The notes beneath the pieces are model-generated. The model did not search any database. It was not told the origin of the DNA and worked only from the letters and a program-made list of their open reading frames with translations. The translations under genes were made by a program, and so were the position numbers. Positions 23,699 through 34,135 of a stretch of 64,000 bases of DNA are shown here, in pieces. Position 1 is the first letter of the stretch, and every line of letters begins with the position of its first letter. Source of the stretch: Candida dubliniensis CD36 (lineage: Eukaryota > Ascomycota > Pichiomycetes > Serinales > Debaryomycetaceae); the NCBI RefSeq assembly GCF_000026945.1, contig NC_012860.1:1364001-1428000 (forward strand), read 5' to 3'.

Positions 23699-25249
23699 AT
23701 GACAGATATATTTGATATGGAAGATGAAGTTTCCACATTAACTTCTCAATTCCATACGAAAATCATTATTAGTCCTGCTGCTCCATCCATTCCCACAACA
23801 ACATCAACACAAGAATTAAATTATAAATTAATTGATGCAATAGATGAAGAAGAAATAGAAGAACAAGAAGAAGAAAATGATGAAGATTATGATTATTTAC
23901 CACAAGGCTATCAACCACAATTATCTTCTAGACCAATAAAAATCAATAACAACAACAACAACAATAATAATAATAATAGACAACGAAGGAAATCATCAAT
24001 AGTTTCATCATATGAAGTAAATATTACAAATTCTTATATATCTTCATCATTAATAATTGATAGATCTCCAGGAATAGTTTCTAATGGAGGGAATAATAAC
24101 AACAACATCAAGGTTATTTCTCCACCAAGATTATCTGATTTTGAACCAATTAAAGTATTAGGGAAAGGATCATATGGTAAAGTGTTATTAGTGAGACAAT
24201 TATCTACTGGTAGATTATTTGCTCAAAAACAATTGAAAAAGGCATCATTAATAATTAATCAACTGCTGGAAGAAGAAGAAGAAGAAGAAGAAAAAAACTC
24301 AGAACAAAAGGAAGTTGGAATTTTTGGAGTTAAGATTCATGAAAAAAATTATCAACGAACATTAAATGAAAAACAAATATTAGAATTAGTTAATCATCCA
24401 AATATTGTTAAATTATTTTATGCATTTCAAGATAATAATAAATTATATTTAATATTAGAATATTTACAAGGTGGAGAATTATTTCATCATTTAGCTATGG
24501 AAAAATTTATGAGTGAAAAAGATTCAAGTTATTATATTGCTCAAATGTTATTAGGTTTAAGATATCTTCATTTAAAATTAAAAGTAATTTATCGAGATTT
24601 AAAACCAGAAAATTGTTTATTAAATTCATTTGGTAATTTAGTATTAACTGATTTTGGATTAAGTAAAATAGCTACTGATAATGGTAATACCAAAAATCAT
24701 TCTATAACTGGAACAGTACAATATATGGCACCAGAAATCTTACAAGGTGATGCATATGATTTTGCTGTTGATTATTGGTCATTAGGTTGTGTTGCCTTTG
24801 ATCTTTTAACTGGTTCACCACCATTTACTGGGAATAATCCTAAAAAAGTATTGGAAAAAATGAAATCAATTAAAAAAACTCTTAAATTCCCATTTTATTT
24901 AAGTTTAGATGCTAAAGATTTTTTAAGAAAATTATTACAAGTAAACCCTGATAAAAGAATTAATCTTGATAATGAAGAAATTTTCCAAAAATTTAAACAA
25001 CATAGATTTTTCCGTTTTATTGATTGGAATCGTTTAGAAAATTTACCTCATCAACAACAAGAACAAGTAATAGAGGAAGATGAAGAAGATGAAGATGAAA
25101 AAAAAGTAACAATAAAACCTGGGAAAAAAGGTCAACAACAAAAAATGATTATACCACCAATTTTACCAGTTATTACTGATCCAATATTAGCAGAGAATTT
25201 TGATACTGAATTCACAGAAATGGATTTCACTCCTCCTCCTCCTCTTCCT

Positions 25250-25282
<33 letters not shown>

Positions 25283-25408
25283 CAACTAATACCTCAACAA
25301 CAAAAAGGGTTATCATCCAACAATACCACTTCTGATATTTTAAATATTCAAGGATTCTCTTATACAAATCCTAAATTTATAGATTATTCATTACATAATA
25401 ATAAATAG
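23699..25408 (+). CDS. YPK3: AGC-family protein kinase, Ypk3/S6-kinase type
   Basis: Predicted 569-residue Ser/Thr kinase. Budding-yeast Ypk3 is about this size and phosphorylates ribosomal protein S6 downstream of TORC1; I assign that role by similarity. The N-terminal 145 residues are disordered and acidic. The kinase domain runs from about 147 to 450: glycine loop GKGSYG, ATP lysine in FAQKQLKK, catalytic YRDLKPEN, metal-binding TDFG, activation-loop SITGTVQYMAPE, and AVDYWSLGC. The C-terminal extension has a turn-motif-like TEMDFTPPPP and ends near a hydrophobic motif IQGFSYT, both typical of AGC kinases. An acidic Glu-rich insertion of about 30 residues separates the ATP lysine from helix C (NEKQILE); it contains two CTG codons, which are Ser in this clade. 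Two CACGTG boxes lie upstream. Confidence 0.88.
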
Positions 25409-25513
25409 AAATATTAGATTTTTTTAGACTTGCAATTTAGTATTTTTTTAAGTATTTGCAACTATAAAGAGTGTAATTAGTGTTACAAGAAAATTTGAAC
25501 TGTTAGAAGTTGG

Positions 25514-25550
<37 letters not shown>

Positions 25551-26532
25551 CTGAATTGGGAGAATTAATTACTTGCATAGATAAAGAGTAATTATTATTA
25601 TGATCATTTGGTCATGGAAAATGAAATGGAGATTAACTCATCCCATCACAACAACAAAGAAAACCTCCTTATTCTGTTTGCATCATTTCATTCAATAACT
25701 ATTGCTGTTGTCTAGAATATTGAATAAAACCATATTTCTTACCAGAATGTAAATCAATTTTAGTAAATGATTTTTTTTTTTTTTTGGATTGGCGGTTGTC
25801 AATTGGATAGACAACACCTCAAAGAATCAAGATTACTCATCTCATCTTATTCAATTGAATAGGTTGATTTATTCTGTGGAAAAGTATTTTTATTTGGTAT
25901 ATAACACTGGGGTAGACTAATACATCATGTGGAGAATCATTATCAGAGTTTTGTTTTACATTGCTTTTTGAACTATTAATAGAAACTTGCTGCAATATTG
26001 TTTCAATTTTATGGTTTACATATTTTTTCTTTTTATCCCCTTGTGCGTGCATTAACGAACTGCAAAAAATGTAACGTTGCACCTTCAACCAATCCACAAA
26101 CATCATGATGATGCAAAAAATGAATGAAGTATTATATTTTCCAAATCAATAAATAAATCATTCCTAATAACAAAGAGAGTAAAAAAAAAAGAGTATTAAA
26201 AAAACTTTAACTTAATATATCTTTATATTTGTACATATAATATAACTAATTAACAAGCAACGAGAATACAAATATTGGAGGAGATGATAATGAATCATAC
26301 GGTTAAATTGAATATGATGATGAAGGGTATATATATATCTAAAATCAAATCAAATCATATCATATCAAAAATCACCAAAATTTATCAAACCACCCAAATA
26401 TTAAAAAAAGCAACGAAATGAAATGAAATGAAAAAAAAAAAAAAAATAAAACAAAAAAAGCAAACAATTTAAAAACTTTTTTTTTTTTTTCATGAAAATA
26501 ACCAAATTAAAAACCTCTCTCTTCTAATCTCT
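25409..26532. other. Intergenic region between convergent genes
   Basis: 1.1 kb with no supported gene. It contains an A27 run (25524-25550), 115 nt after the kinase stop. One open frame on the - strand (25837-26106, 89 codons) starts with ATG but shows no domain, signal or family feature, so I do not annotate it. Confidence 0.65.
25524..25550. repeat. A27 homopolymer
   Basis: Twenty-seven consecutive A residues in the 3' flank of the kinase gene, among the longest pure homopolymers in the window. Confidence 0.95.
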
Positions 26533-27060
26533 TTACAAGACAGCCCAATTAAGTCTACCATAGATCTTAACTTTGTAGGAGTTCTTTGGTGGCAGGTTTG
26601 GATTACCAACTTGGATAGCATATTGACTAGCAGAATAAGCTGGTTTATCAACAACATGAACAGCATATAAGTAATCATCACCAGAGAATTTAAGTTCACC
26701 ATTTGTTCCATCAAAATCAGAAATATAAATACCATCAGAACCAGCAGCAACACCAATTTTACCTTGTTCACTATAAGTTAAAGAATAAGAAGTACCTGAT
26801 TTATCATCATCATATCTTTGATAAATGTATGATGGTTCTAAATAAAAAGTAGCCCCTGGAGTAACATAATCACCAATGTAAATTTCATTAAATCCATTGT
26901 CTTTAGTAAGTGTATAAAGGGTCTTACCATTGACTTCTTCACTATCTGATTTAATGTATAAAGTTATATTACCACGGAATCCTTGTTGAATTGGAGCAGC
27001 AATAACTGATTGGAAGAATAAACTGAAAAAAGCAGCAATAAAAACAGTTAATTTGTACAT
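26533..27060 (-). CDS. Small secreted protein, unrecognised family
   Basis: Predicted 175 residues from MYKLTVF. The first about 21 residues are a clear signal peptide (hydrophobic core AAFFSLFF, likely cleavage near VIA-AP). The mature part is about 154 residues, apparently without cysteine, rich in Tyr, Gly, Asp and Ser, with one N-glycosylation sequon (NIT). It looks beta-rich. The C-terminus (GRLNWAVL) is not a convincing GPI-attachment signal, so it is probably soluble or loosely wall-associated. I do not recognise a family. Codons favour AGA, GGT and TTG, which fits good expression. A TATA-like box lies 124 bp upstream, and the upstream region is over 2 kb. Confidence 0.75.
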   Translation of the reverse strand: MYKLTVFIAAFFSLFFQSVIAAPIQQGFRGNITLYIKSDSEEVNGKTLYTLTKDNGFNEIYIGDYVTPGATFYLEPSYIYQRYDDDKSGTSYSLTYSEQGKIGVAAGSDGIYISDFDGTNGELKFSGDDYLYAVHVVDKPAYSASQYAIQVGNPNLPPKNSYKVKIYGRLNWAVL

Positions 27061-27268
27061 TGTGTAATGGTTGTTGTAATTCTTTTTCTTTTGTAGTTAG
27101 TTGTTGTTATGAATTGATTTATTGATTGATAAAGGAAAAAAAAAGGAAAACAAATTTTGATTTCAAGAGGAGGAATTGACCCCTATTTATAGTTGAGAAT
27201 TTCATGGTTCAAAACAAGGATGGAAGGTCATTTTCTAAGGGTAGAATAGTAGTTAATAGTCGGAGCGA

Positions 27269-27312
<44 letters not shown>

Positions 27313-29318
27313 ATGAGGATTCTGTTCTTTGTTTATTAGAGTTACTAATTGGTTAAATTACTTGCATAATTCTCTCTTTGTTTTGTACCATTTGCATCAA
27401 TCATTGTAACTCACAATTCTAAAGGTTCATGCTTATAAATTACTTGCAGCAAAAAATTCATGTGTAAATCAGCCACAACCACAAAATTAATATCGTTTTA
27501 TCCCTTAAATCAGGTGCTAACTTCCACAACCCCCTATGCAACAGTGTGCGTTTTTCTTGGTGGAGGTTTCACAATTGAGTTAGAAGTTGGAATGGACCAC
27601 AAAACAAAACAAAAAGAAATAATAGAAAAATATTTTTAGAAGGTTCTTTTACATTGATGGATGAAATAGTTGTTCAACATCATCATCACCACCATCATCT
27701 CTTAAATCCTCGATAGACACTTTCTAATTCTTCTTTTTTGTTTTCAATATTCCTTTTTCATCTCATTCCAAAGTTTTACGGTTTTTTTGAAACAACAACA
27801 ACAACAACAACAAAAGTATACCGGACATTTTTTTTTTTTTTTGTATAATCAAAACACACTTCGAAAAATTGAGAAAATCATTTCTTAACCCCCCCTTTCC
27901 CCTTGATCCATAACAGATGTCATTTTTGTCAATCTTGTAAATTAATTAATTAATTAATTAATTAATTATCACTATGCATTGATGGGCTCCACCAAATGCC
28001 AAGCATATAACAGATTATAATAGGGATTGTCAATGACTTTCACAACGATGATGATGATGATGATGGCGATCCCATTGTTTTCCTTGCATGTACTTGGTGA
28101 TGACAATTATTATTATTGTTATTATTATTAATGTTATGATAACAAAATGAAACAACTTGGAATGTAAGTAGAAACTAAAATTATGCAAGTAATTAAAAAA
28201 CTAAATTAGTAAATGTCAATGTCAAAAAACCCACACATACACATATACATTTACATTCAAACTAAAGATTTAGTTGTAGTAGTAGGACTGCCAAGAGGAT
28301 GTCCATAAGAAATAACTAAATTACAAGTACAATACAATACAATACAATACAATACTTTGTTGCATGGCCCATTGTCTTTAAACCCTTATTATGTTTGGTG
28401 AATTTTAAACAGAGGTTTAGTAATCTCTAATTTTTAAGTCCATTGTCTTTATTGAATAGCTACACTACTATTACAAACGTATAATTCCCTCTGTATTACT
28501 AGCCATTTGGAAACACCAAGTCTTTTCTACAAAATCTACAAAACGTTCCGAAACAAACGCTGGTTCAATTGTTTTGGTTCGTTATTTGAACTTGTCATAA
28601 AGGTCATTCAATCCCCCCCCCCCACACACACACACCCTAGATTAGTTTTTGCAATGACATAAAACAAGCCAATATAAAACAAACCTCAACATATCCACCT
28701 CAAAACTAAAACACCACAAGAACCTCTTTCCTTTCTTGTGGTTTTTTCTCTCCTATTGGGTATATAGTTTTATATCTTTCATTCTTTTGGTGGTGACTGT
28801 CCCCCCATTATTCAGGAGAAACACAAAAACATGTAATATCTTATGATGTTACATATTATTGGCGGGATAGTAATACCTACAATATTGACATTGCAACAGT
28901 GTTGTGCAACTATTGTAACTTGAAAATAGTCAACCAATTAAGATTTAGTAAATGACTTCAATTCATTCCTTTCTATAAATAGATTTCTTCATTTTTTTTT
29001 TTTTTCTTGAAATGAGACATATTGGGGTATGATGTATACAAATTATGCAACAAACATCCCTGGGTTTCTTACATAACAACAACAACAACAACAACAACAA
29101 GAACATGGGTTAATAATAATAATAATCATCATTTGAAAATGTAAACTAAACTATAACAAGTTTTTGGTAACATTCTTTCTTTTCTTCAACTTGAATCACG
29201 TTTTCTTGTTCAATTCATAGCAAATATAGGATACTTTTCCCTCTCCCGGAATACTAGCTCTTGGAAGTTCCAGCTGTCTATTTTTAGGTTTTAATGACTT
29301 CTGGTGTAAACTTTATCA
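27061..29318. other. 2.3-kb region upstream of the secreted-protein gene
   Basis: No supported gene. It contains a TATA-like box, a GTA triplet array (about 27270-27310), repeated GCAAGTAATT/AATTACTTGC-like strings (near 27357, 27438 and 28185), an ATTA array near 27940, and CAATA and CAA runs. The length suggests a large promoter for the gene at 27060. Confidence 0.6.
27184..27191 (-). promoter_or_regulatory. TATA-like box
   Basis: TATAAATA on the - strand, 124 bp before the secreted-protein ATG at 27060, a usual distance for yeast promoters. Confidence 0.5.
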
Positions 29319-29660
29319 TTAATTCTCATTGTCTGAGTTATTATCATCATCATCATCATGTTTGCCATGCTTGTAGTCAAACCCAGCACCACCTCCAAAT
29401 TCTATTTTACCACCACCACCACCAGGGAACTTGTATTTGAAATTACCACCTCCTCCTCCACCATAATGAGTATCTGTAGTTCCTAATGAATTGTCCTGTT
29501 TTTCCTCATCACTATAAGGTTGGCGTAATGTGAAGTATTTTTCTGAACTTGAAATTTGATGATGTAGTTGTTTCGCTCTCTTGTTGGTATAATATCTAAT
29601 AAAAGACAAACCCAATATTGTAAAAACTAACAGTAGTAGTATATAATAATATAATATCAT
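29319..29660 (-). CDS. Small single-span membrane protein with Gly-rich acidic tail
   Basis: Predicted 113 residues from MILYYYI. A hydrophobic segment (about 2-21) is followed by RYYTNKRAK, so the tail is likely cytosolic. Residues 67-95 are glycine-rich with GGGG blocks alternating with aromatic and charged residues, and the end is Asp-rich. I do not recognise a family. One CTG codon lies inside the hydrophobic segment (Ser in this clade). Its ATG lies 2 nt after the stop of another small membrane ORF (29663-29830). Confidence 0.55.
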   Translation of the reverse strand: MILYYYILLLLVFTILGLSFIRYYTNKRAKQLHHQISSSEKYFTLRQPYSDEEKQDNSLGTTDTHYGGGGGGNFKYKFPGGGGGKIEFGGGAGFDYKHGKHDDDDDNNSDNEN

Positions 29661-29662
29661 CT

Positions 29663-29830
29663 TTATTGCTTTGGTATTTCCACTTCTCTATTGGTTATTA
29701 GATTCTTACAAAGAGGTAGTGCTGATTTTTTCAATGGAACATCGTACACATCTGGATGGTCGTGCGGCGGATACAATTTATTGATCAATGTGGCGAAAAA
29801 AACCAGGGACAATATTAACAATCCACCCAT
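29663..29830 (-). CDS. 55-residue membrane ORF just upstream of the Gly-rich protein
   Basis: Read directly on the - strand: MGGLLILS, a hydrophobic span to about residue 16, then NKLYPPHDHPDVYDVPLKK and a tail ending in EIPKQ. The composition is not repeat-derived, unlike most short frames here. The frame is open for 12 more codons upstream (to KNWKSKSQW) but without another ATG before a stop. The stop is 2 nt before the next ATG, in another frame. It could be a real small membrane protein, an upstream ORF of the 113-residue gene, or one part of a gene broken by a frameshift. It starts 51 bp from the divergent YUH1 ATG. Confidence 0.4.
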   Translation of the reverse strand: MGGLLILSLVFFATLINKLYPPHDHPDVYDVPLKKSALPLCKNLITNREVEIPKQ

Positions 29831-29881
29831 TAACCACTGTGATTTACTTTTCCAGTTTTTAAGAGTCCATTGTTTTCAAAT

Positions 29882-30634
29882 ATGACTAAAGGTGATTCTA
29901 AAAGAGTGATTCCATTAGAATCAAACCCAACTTTATTTACTGAATTAGCTTATCAATTAGGATTATCACCATTATTACAATTTCATGATGTTTATTCTTT
30001 AACTGAACCTGATTTATTAGCAATGTTACCCACACCAATATATGCCATTATATTATTATTCCCCTTAAGTCCCAATTATGAAAAATATCGTCAACAACAA
30101 GACAATAACTCCTCCCAACAAAATGTACCAAAATATGATAATAATAATGAAATTGAATGGTTTAAACAAACAATTGGTAATGGATGTGGATTATATGCTT
30201 TATTACATATTTTAACTAATCTACCTCAAGATTTAATTATTTCTAATTCTAAATTATCTCAATTATTAAATGATTTGAAAAATTTATCCAAATTTTCTAT
30301 TAATGATCGAGCATTAATTATTGAAAATTTAGAAAAAGATATTAAATTAGATGAAAATTTTGGTGAAAAAGGTGATACTATAGCTCCTGATATTAATGAA
30401 TCAGTTGATTTACATTTTATTTCATTTATTAAAAGTCCCAAAAATGGTCATTTATATGAATTGGATGGTAGAAGAACTGGACCAATTGATTTGGGTGAAT
30501 CAAATAATGACAATAATAGTAGTATTATTAATGATCCATTATTAATTGAAAAAATTCAATTCTATATAGATAATGCTGATGAAGCAAATAAGAATAATTT
30601 TGCAATTATGGCGATTGGTCCTTCTTTTGAATGA
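29882..30634 (+). CDS. YUH1: Ubiquitin C-terminal hydrolase (UCH family)
   Basis: Predicted 250-residue cysteine protease that releases small adducts from ubiquitin C-termini and, in S. cerevisiae, processes the Rub1 precursor. The start is the ATG at 29882 (MTKGDSKRVIPLESNP), matching the N-terminus of Yuh1; the frame is open further only from a TTG. Catalytic residues are visible: oxyanion Gln96 and nucleophile Cys102 in WFKQTIGNGCGLY, His178 in LHFISF, and Asp195 in YELDGR. It keeps the YSLTEPDLLAMLP signature and ends in AIGPSFE, as in the family. Length is normal (about 236 in S. cerevisiae), with a Gln/Asn-rich insertion near residues 70-90. Confidence 0.95.
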   Translation: MTKGDSKRVIPLESNPTLFTELAYQLGLSPLLQFHDVYSLTEPDLLAMLPTPIYAIILLFPLSPNYEKYRQQQDNNSSQQNVPKYDNNNEIEWFKQTIGNGCGLYALLHILTNLPQDLIISNSKLSQLLNDLKNLSKFSINDRALIIENLEKDIKLDENFGEKGDTIAPDINESVDLHFISFIKSPKNGHLYELDGRRTGPIDLGESNNDNNSSIINDPLLIEKIQFYIDNADEANKNNFAIMAIGPSFE

Positions 30635-30852
30635 TTAAAGGAGGAAAGGTTAAGATTGTGAATTTGAGAGAAATGGAGCTCACTTACTAGTTTATTTATG
30701 ACAAAGTATAAGTTATGTAGTATATATTTATGTGTTTAAAGAAATGTAAATCACATTGTTATACATACTTGAATTTATAAGAGAAAGTTAAAGCTGGTCA
30801 AAAAGAAAATGTAAAAGAACAATGAGCTTTTAAAAAGCTGACCATCATTCTT

Positions 30853-33030
30853 CTATATTTGTCCCTTGATATCGACCTTGTGATGTTTTGCCATCAATTC
30901 ATGCATTGTCACCATTGTCTTTGGTATATCAATTTCCCGATTTCCGTTAATCAAACAATCTTTTAATCCAAGTTCAACCAAATAATTAAGACATGTTTGA
31001 GGGTCAGGAAATCTTAATTTGGTTGACACCATAAAGACAGGAAATTTACGATAACTTTGGACAATTTGATATAATGCTTCCAATCTAGCTTTATTTAATA
31101 AATGCATTCTTATGAAATTAAAGGCCAATTCAATTTCTTTAATATGTTCAAACTTTTCAAGATCACTGAAAAATATTTCAAAGTCTCCTTGTAAAATACG
31201 CAAATAAGATTTAAACAATGCATCCATCAATCTGAAAAATGGCTTTTCATAATCATACTTTCTAAAATATTTGTATTTCAAAAATTGTAATCTGAATCGA
31301 TTAATTTCACTTTGATTCCTAGTCACAATCATATATATGAATGAATAGGTCATCATTTCAACCTCACGATGCATAAATCTATCTTTATACTTTTCATTGT
31401 TTATTCTATGACGATGATATAATGGTTTTAATTGTCCTTGACATTGATTGAATTCTCCCAAATCATCATGTTTTATCGATATACGAGCATTCTTCTCATA
31501 AACATGAATTGTGAAATCATCTTTTATATGTTGCACAGTTAAATCTTGTCTAATTGATTTCAATTGATCAATAATATATGAATAATCATTAGTGGTATTA
31601 TATTTACTAATAACATACTTCAAACTGTTGTGTAAAACTTTAGGTGATCGAACTTCAGCTGGATTCGGTGCAGAAGTCAAACGAAAGTAATTTTTTTCTA
31701 ATCGATCACTTGTCCCCACTACTGCACCAGAATCCTTGCGTCGTTGTTCATAATATGTAGATAACGGTTTAAATTCAGTAATCTGAGCAAATCTTTCCGC
31801 ACGAGCTCTCTTTCGTGCTTCAGAATTATACTCTTCCTGTAAATGTCGTTTTTTATTCCCATTCTGTTGAGGATTGTTCCCTGTGTCCTTGGATTTTTTG
31901 TTATCTCCCTTAAACTTATTATTGGTATTCTTCTTTTTGTTTTTGTTAACATTGTTGTCGTTGTTATTGTTACCTTGAAGTATTTTACTTGTGGCAGGTT
32001 TGCTGGTAGGATCATAAGGCCCATCTCCATTCACGTCAATGTAAAAGGAATTATTGGTGGCCAGTGATTTTTCTTTTGATTCGTTAGTAGATTGTGATTT
32101 CCTTGATTTATTTTTAGCACGGAACATTTCCAACTCCAACTTCCCTCCTCCATTTAAAATAGGAACACGTTGATTCGCCCAATCATTATTATCGGTTAAA
32201 TTTTGACTCAGTGCCATTTCAATTATATTGGCCAACTGTTGTTTCCCACTAAGTTGTTTCGATTGTTTCAAATTCCCAATTCTGGCCATTGAATCAATAT
32301 AAAATTTATTCAATGATGCTGGCCAATTAGGGTCAGGATTCATAATAATTGGTGCATCAACCGGTGTGGGTATTGATGTTGGCATTGGTGCTGGTGCTGG
32401 TGCTGGTGGCACTGGCGTTCCGGTAGTACTAGGGGAGGCAGCAACTGGGGCTATTCCTACTTGAATATCGTTAGTATATGCACTGTTGTTATTAACAGAG
32501 TTGTATTGGTTGTTACCAACCATGTTTTGGTTTGAATTAATATTGTTAACCATTGGTGACGTTGCAAAATTGTTTACATTATTGAATGCTGCATGAGGTG
32601 GTTTTGGCGTCGATCTAGAAGGGACATATGCTTCTTCATTGGGATCATATTTTTCATTATGAAACATATTACTATCATAACTTGATTCTTTTTGGTCATT
32701 TGGTTGACTCTGGTTAGTTTGAGCATATGACTCATTCTGCCCTTCGTCATCATTTTGTTCTCTTAGCCTTGGTGTACCAAGAGGAATAAGGTTTGCATTG
32801 GGACCATTTTCTTTTGGTTGTTTACCTTTAGTAACTTTCCCCTTGCCCTTGCCCTTACCTTTGGCCTGTCCCTTTTTGTTATCAGACGATGTATCCCCAT
32901 TTGGTTTCCCATTTGCTGATCCATTCATTGCCCCACCTCTACCACCCCTAGAACCACCTTTGCTACCGCCTCTACCTCTTGAACCACCCTTTCCTCTAGA
33001 TGAATTTCCCAGATTGTCATGTCCACTCAT
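30853..33030 (-). CDS. THP3: SAC3/GANP-domain protein, Thp3-like
   Basis: Predicted 725 residues from MSGHDNLG. The N-terminus is low complexity: Gly/Arg/Ser and Lys/Gly repeats (12-70), then Asn-, Pro- and Ala-rich disorder to about residue 400, with a basic KKRHLQEE...RKRARAERF segment. The C-terminal about 280 residues form the SAC3/GANP/Thp3 helical region, beginning near NYFRLTSAPNPAEVRS and including QDLTVQHIK, HEVYEKNARIS-like and FNQCQGQLKPLY-type sequence. S. cerevisiae Thp3 works with Csn12 in transcription elongation and mRNA processing. I infer a nuclear mRNA role by family. Confidence 0.8.
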   Translation of the reverse strand: MSGHDNLGNSSRGKGGSRGRGGSKGGSRGGRGGAMNGSANGKPNGDTSSDNKKGQAKGKGKGKGKVTKGKQPKENGPNANLIPLGTPRLREQNDDEGQNESYAQTNQSQPNDQKESSYDSNMFHNEKYDPNEEAYVPSRSTPKPPHAAFNNVNNFATSPMVNNINSNQNMVGNNQYNSVNNNSAYTNDIQVGIAPVAASPSTTGTPVPPAPAPAPMPTSIPTPVDAPIIMNPDPNWPASLNKFYIDSMARIGNLKQSKQLSGKQQLANIIEMALSQNLTDNNDWANQRVPILNGGGKLELEMFRAKNKSRKSQSTNESKEKSLATNNSFYIDVNGDGPYDPTSKPATSKILQGNNNNDNNVNKNKKKNTNNKFKGDNKKSKDTGNNPQQNGNKKRHLQEEYNSEARKRARAERFAQITEFKPLSTYYEQRRKDSGAVVGTSDRLEKNYFRLTSAPNPAEVRSPKVLHNSLKYVISKYNTTNDYSYIIDQLKSIRQDLTVQHIKDDFTIHVYEKNARISIKHDDLGEFNQCQGQLKPLYHRHRINNEKYKDRFMHREVEMMTYSFIYMIVTRNQSEINRFRLQFLKYKYFRKYDYEKPFFRLMDALFKSYLRILQGDFEIFFSDLEKFEHIKEIELAFNFIRMHLLNKARLEALYQIVQSYRKFPVFMVSTKLRFPDPQTCLNYLVELGLKDCLINGNREIDIPKTMVTMHELMAKHHKVDIKGQI

Positions 33031-34135
33031 CTCTTTGTGATATCCTAGTTTTAACGATAATTTTAAATTCAGACAATAAAAAAAAAAAAAAATCTTTCAA
33101 AAAGTAATTATTGTATTAATAAATGTATATGTATATACAAATAACAAAGTATATGATGATGATGTTGGAAAACTCTAAGAAGAAATCCCTTTCCTTCTTG
33201 TGTGTGTTTCTTTTTTTTTTTTTTTATGGTGAAGACAAGAAAAAGAAACAATATTTTCTTTTGTTATATTTTACACACACCACCAAGACTATCATTGTGT
33301 TAGACATTTGATGGATTTGAATATAATTGAACTTCAAACGTGTTTATACACTGTATAATGTGGTATATATATATATGTCAACAAATAAGAGTTAAATCCT
33401 ATTATTGGCTTAAATTGAGTTGTGGGTGTGCGTGTTTAATTTTATGTAAGTTTGGGGAAAACTATGTACAACTTTGGTAAAGTAGCTTGATACACGGTTT
33501 TGGTGTTACAACCGTTTTTGGAAGGAGTGAGTTTCTACGAGACAAGGTCTGTAGATGTATCATGTAGGTTTAGAATGAATCTTGAGAGCAACAAATTATG
33601 TTTTTGCATCCATTGCAAATATACGGTGGGTTCACAATTGAACCAGTCAAAAATTCGCCAAAGTTTGGTTATATAATAATCCATTCTAAACCCCAATTAA
33701 TCGCATTGATGTTGCGATGGAATTAATTTATCAATGTTGCAACTGTCTACATGTTTTGATGAATTGTTTCAGGTTTCTGTCGGTGTGGGGTCGATGGAGC
33801 GAGGAACGAGCGGAGGAGGTGGGGGGAGGCCAATATTTTCATTCGCATCTTTAATTTTGTTTGGTGCTGAGTAAAGATTTTTTTTTTTTTTTCCCTTTCT
33901 TTTTCATTGTTAGTTTAATATACACATACACTCCATAGATAGACTAAAAATCTTCTATTTACTCTTTCTTTCTTCCTTCCTTCCTTCCTTTAACTTTAAT
34001 TCCCAATTCTTATATAGTATTATTTACTACTACCAAATTATCACAGAATCTTTATTATTATCCACTATATTAAACTAATTACACACATTTTTCCATTCTT
34101 TGAATTTGTATTAGTCCTGTTCATTATTGTTTCAA
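33031..34135. other. Divergent promoter region
   Basis: 1.1 kb between the THP3-like gene and the gene at 34136. No gene supported. It contains a purine-rich, comparatively GC-rich segment (about 33790-33835), T runs, and a CTTC-rich leader (about 33961-33992). Confidence 0.65.

Noticed and set aside
25837..26106. 89-codon - strand frame starting with ATG
   Set aside because: Composition is not repeat-derived, but there is no domain, signal, splice signal or neighbour support; below my threshold.
29319..29830. Joining the two small membrane ORFs into one spliced gene
   Set aside because: No GTATGT-type donor or properly spaced branch point and acceptor lies between them, so I kept them separate.
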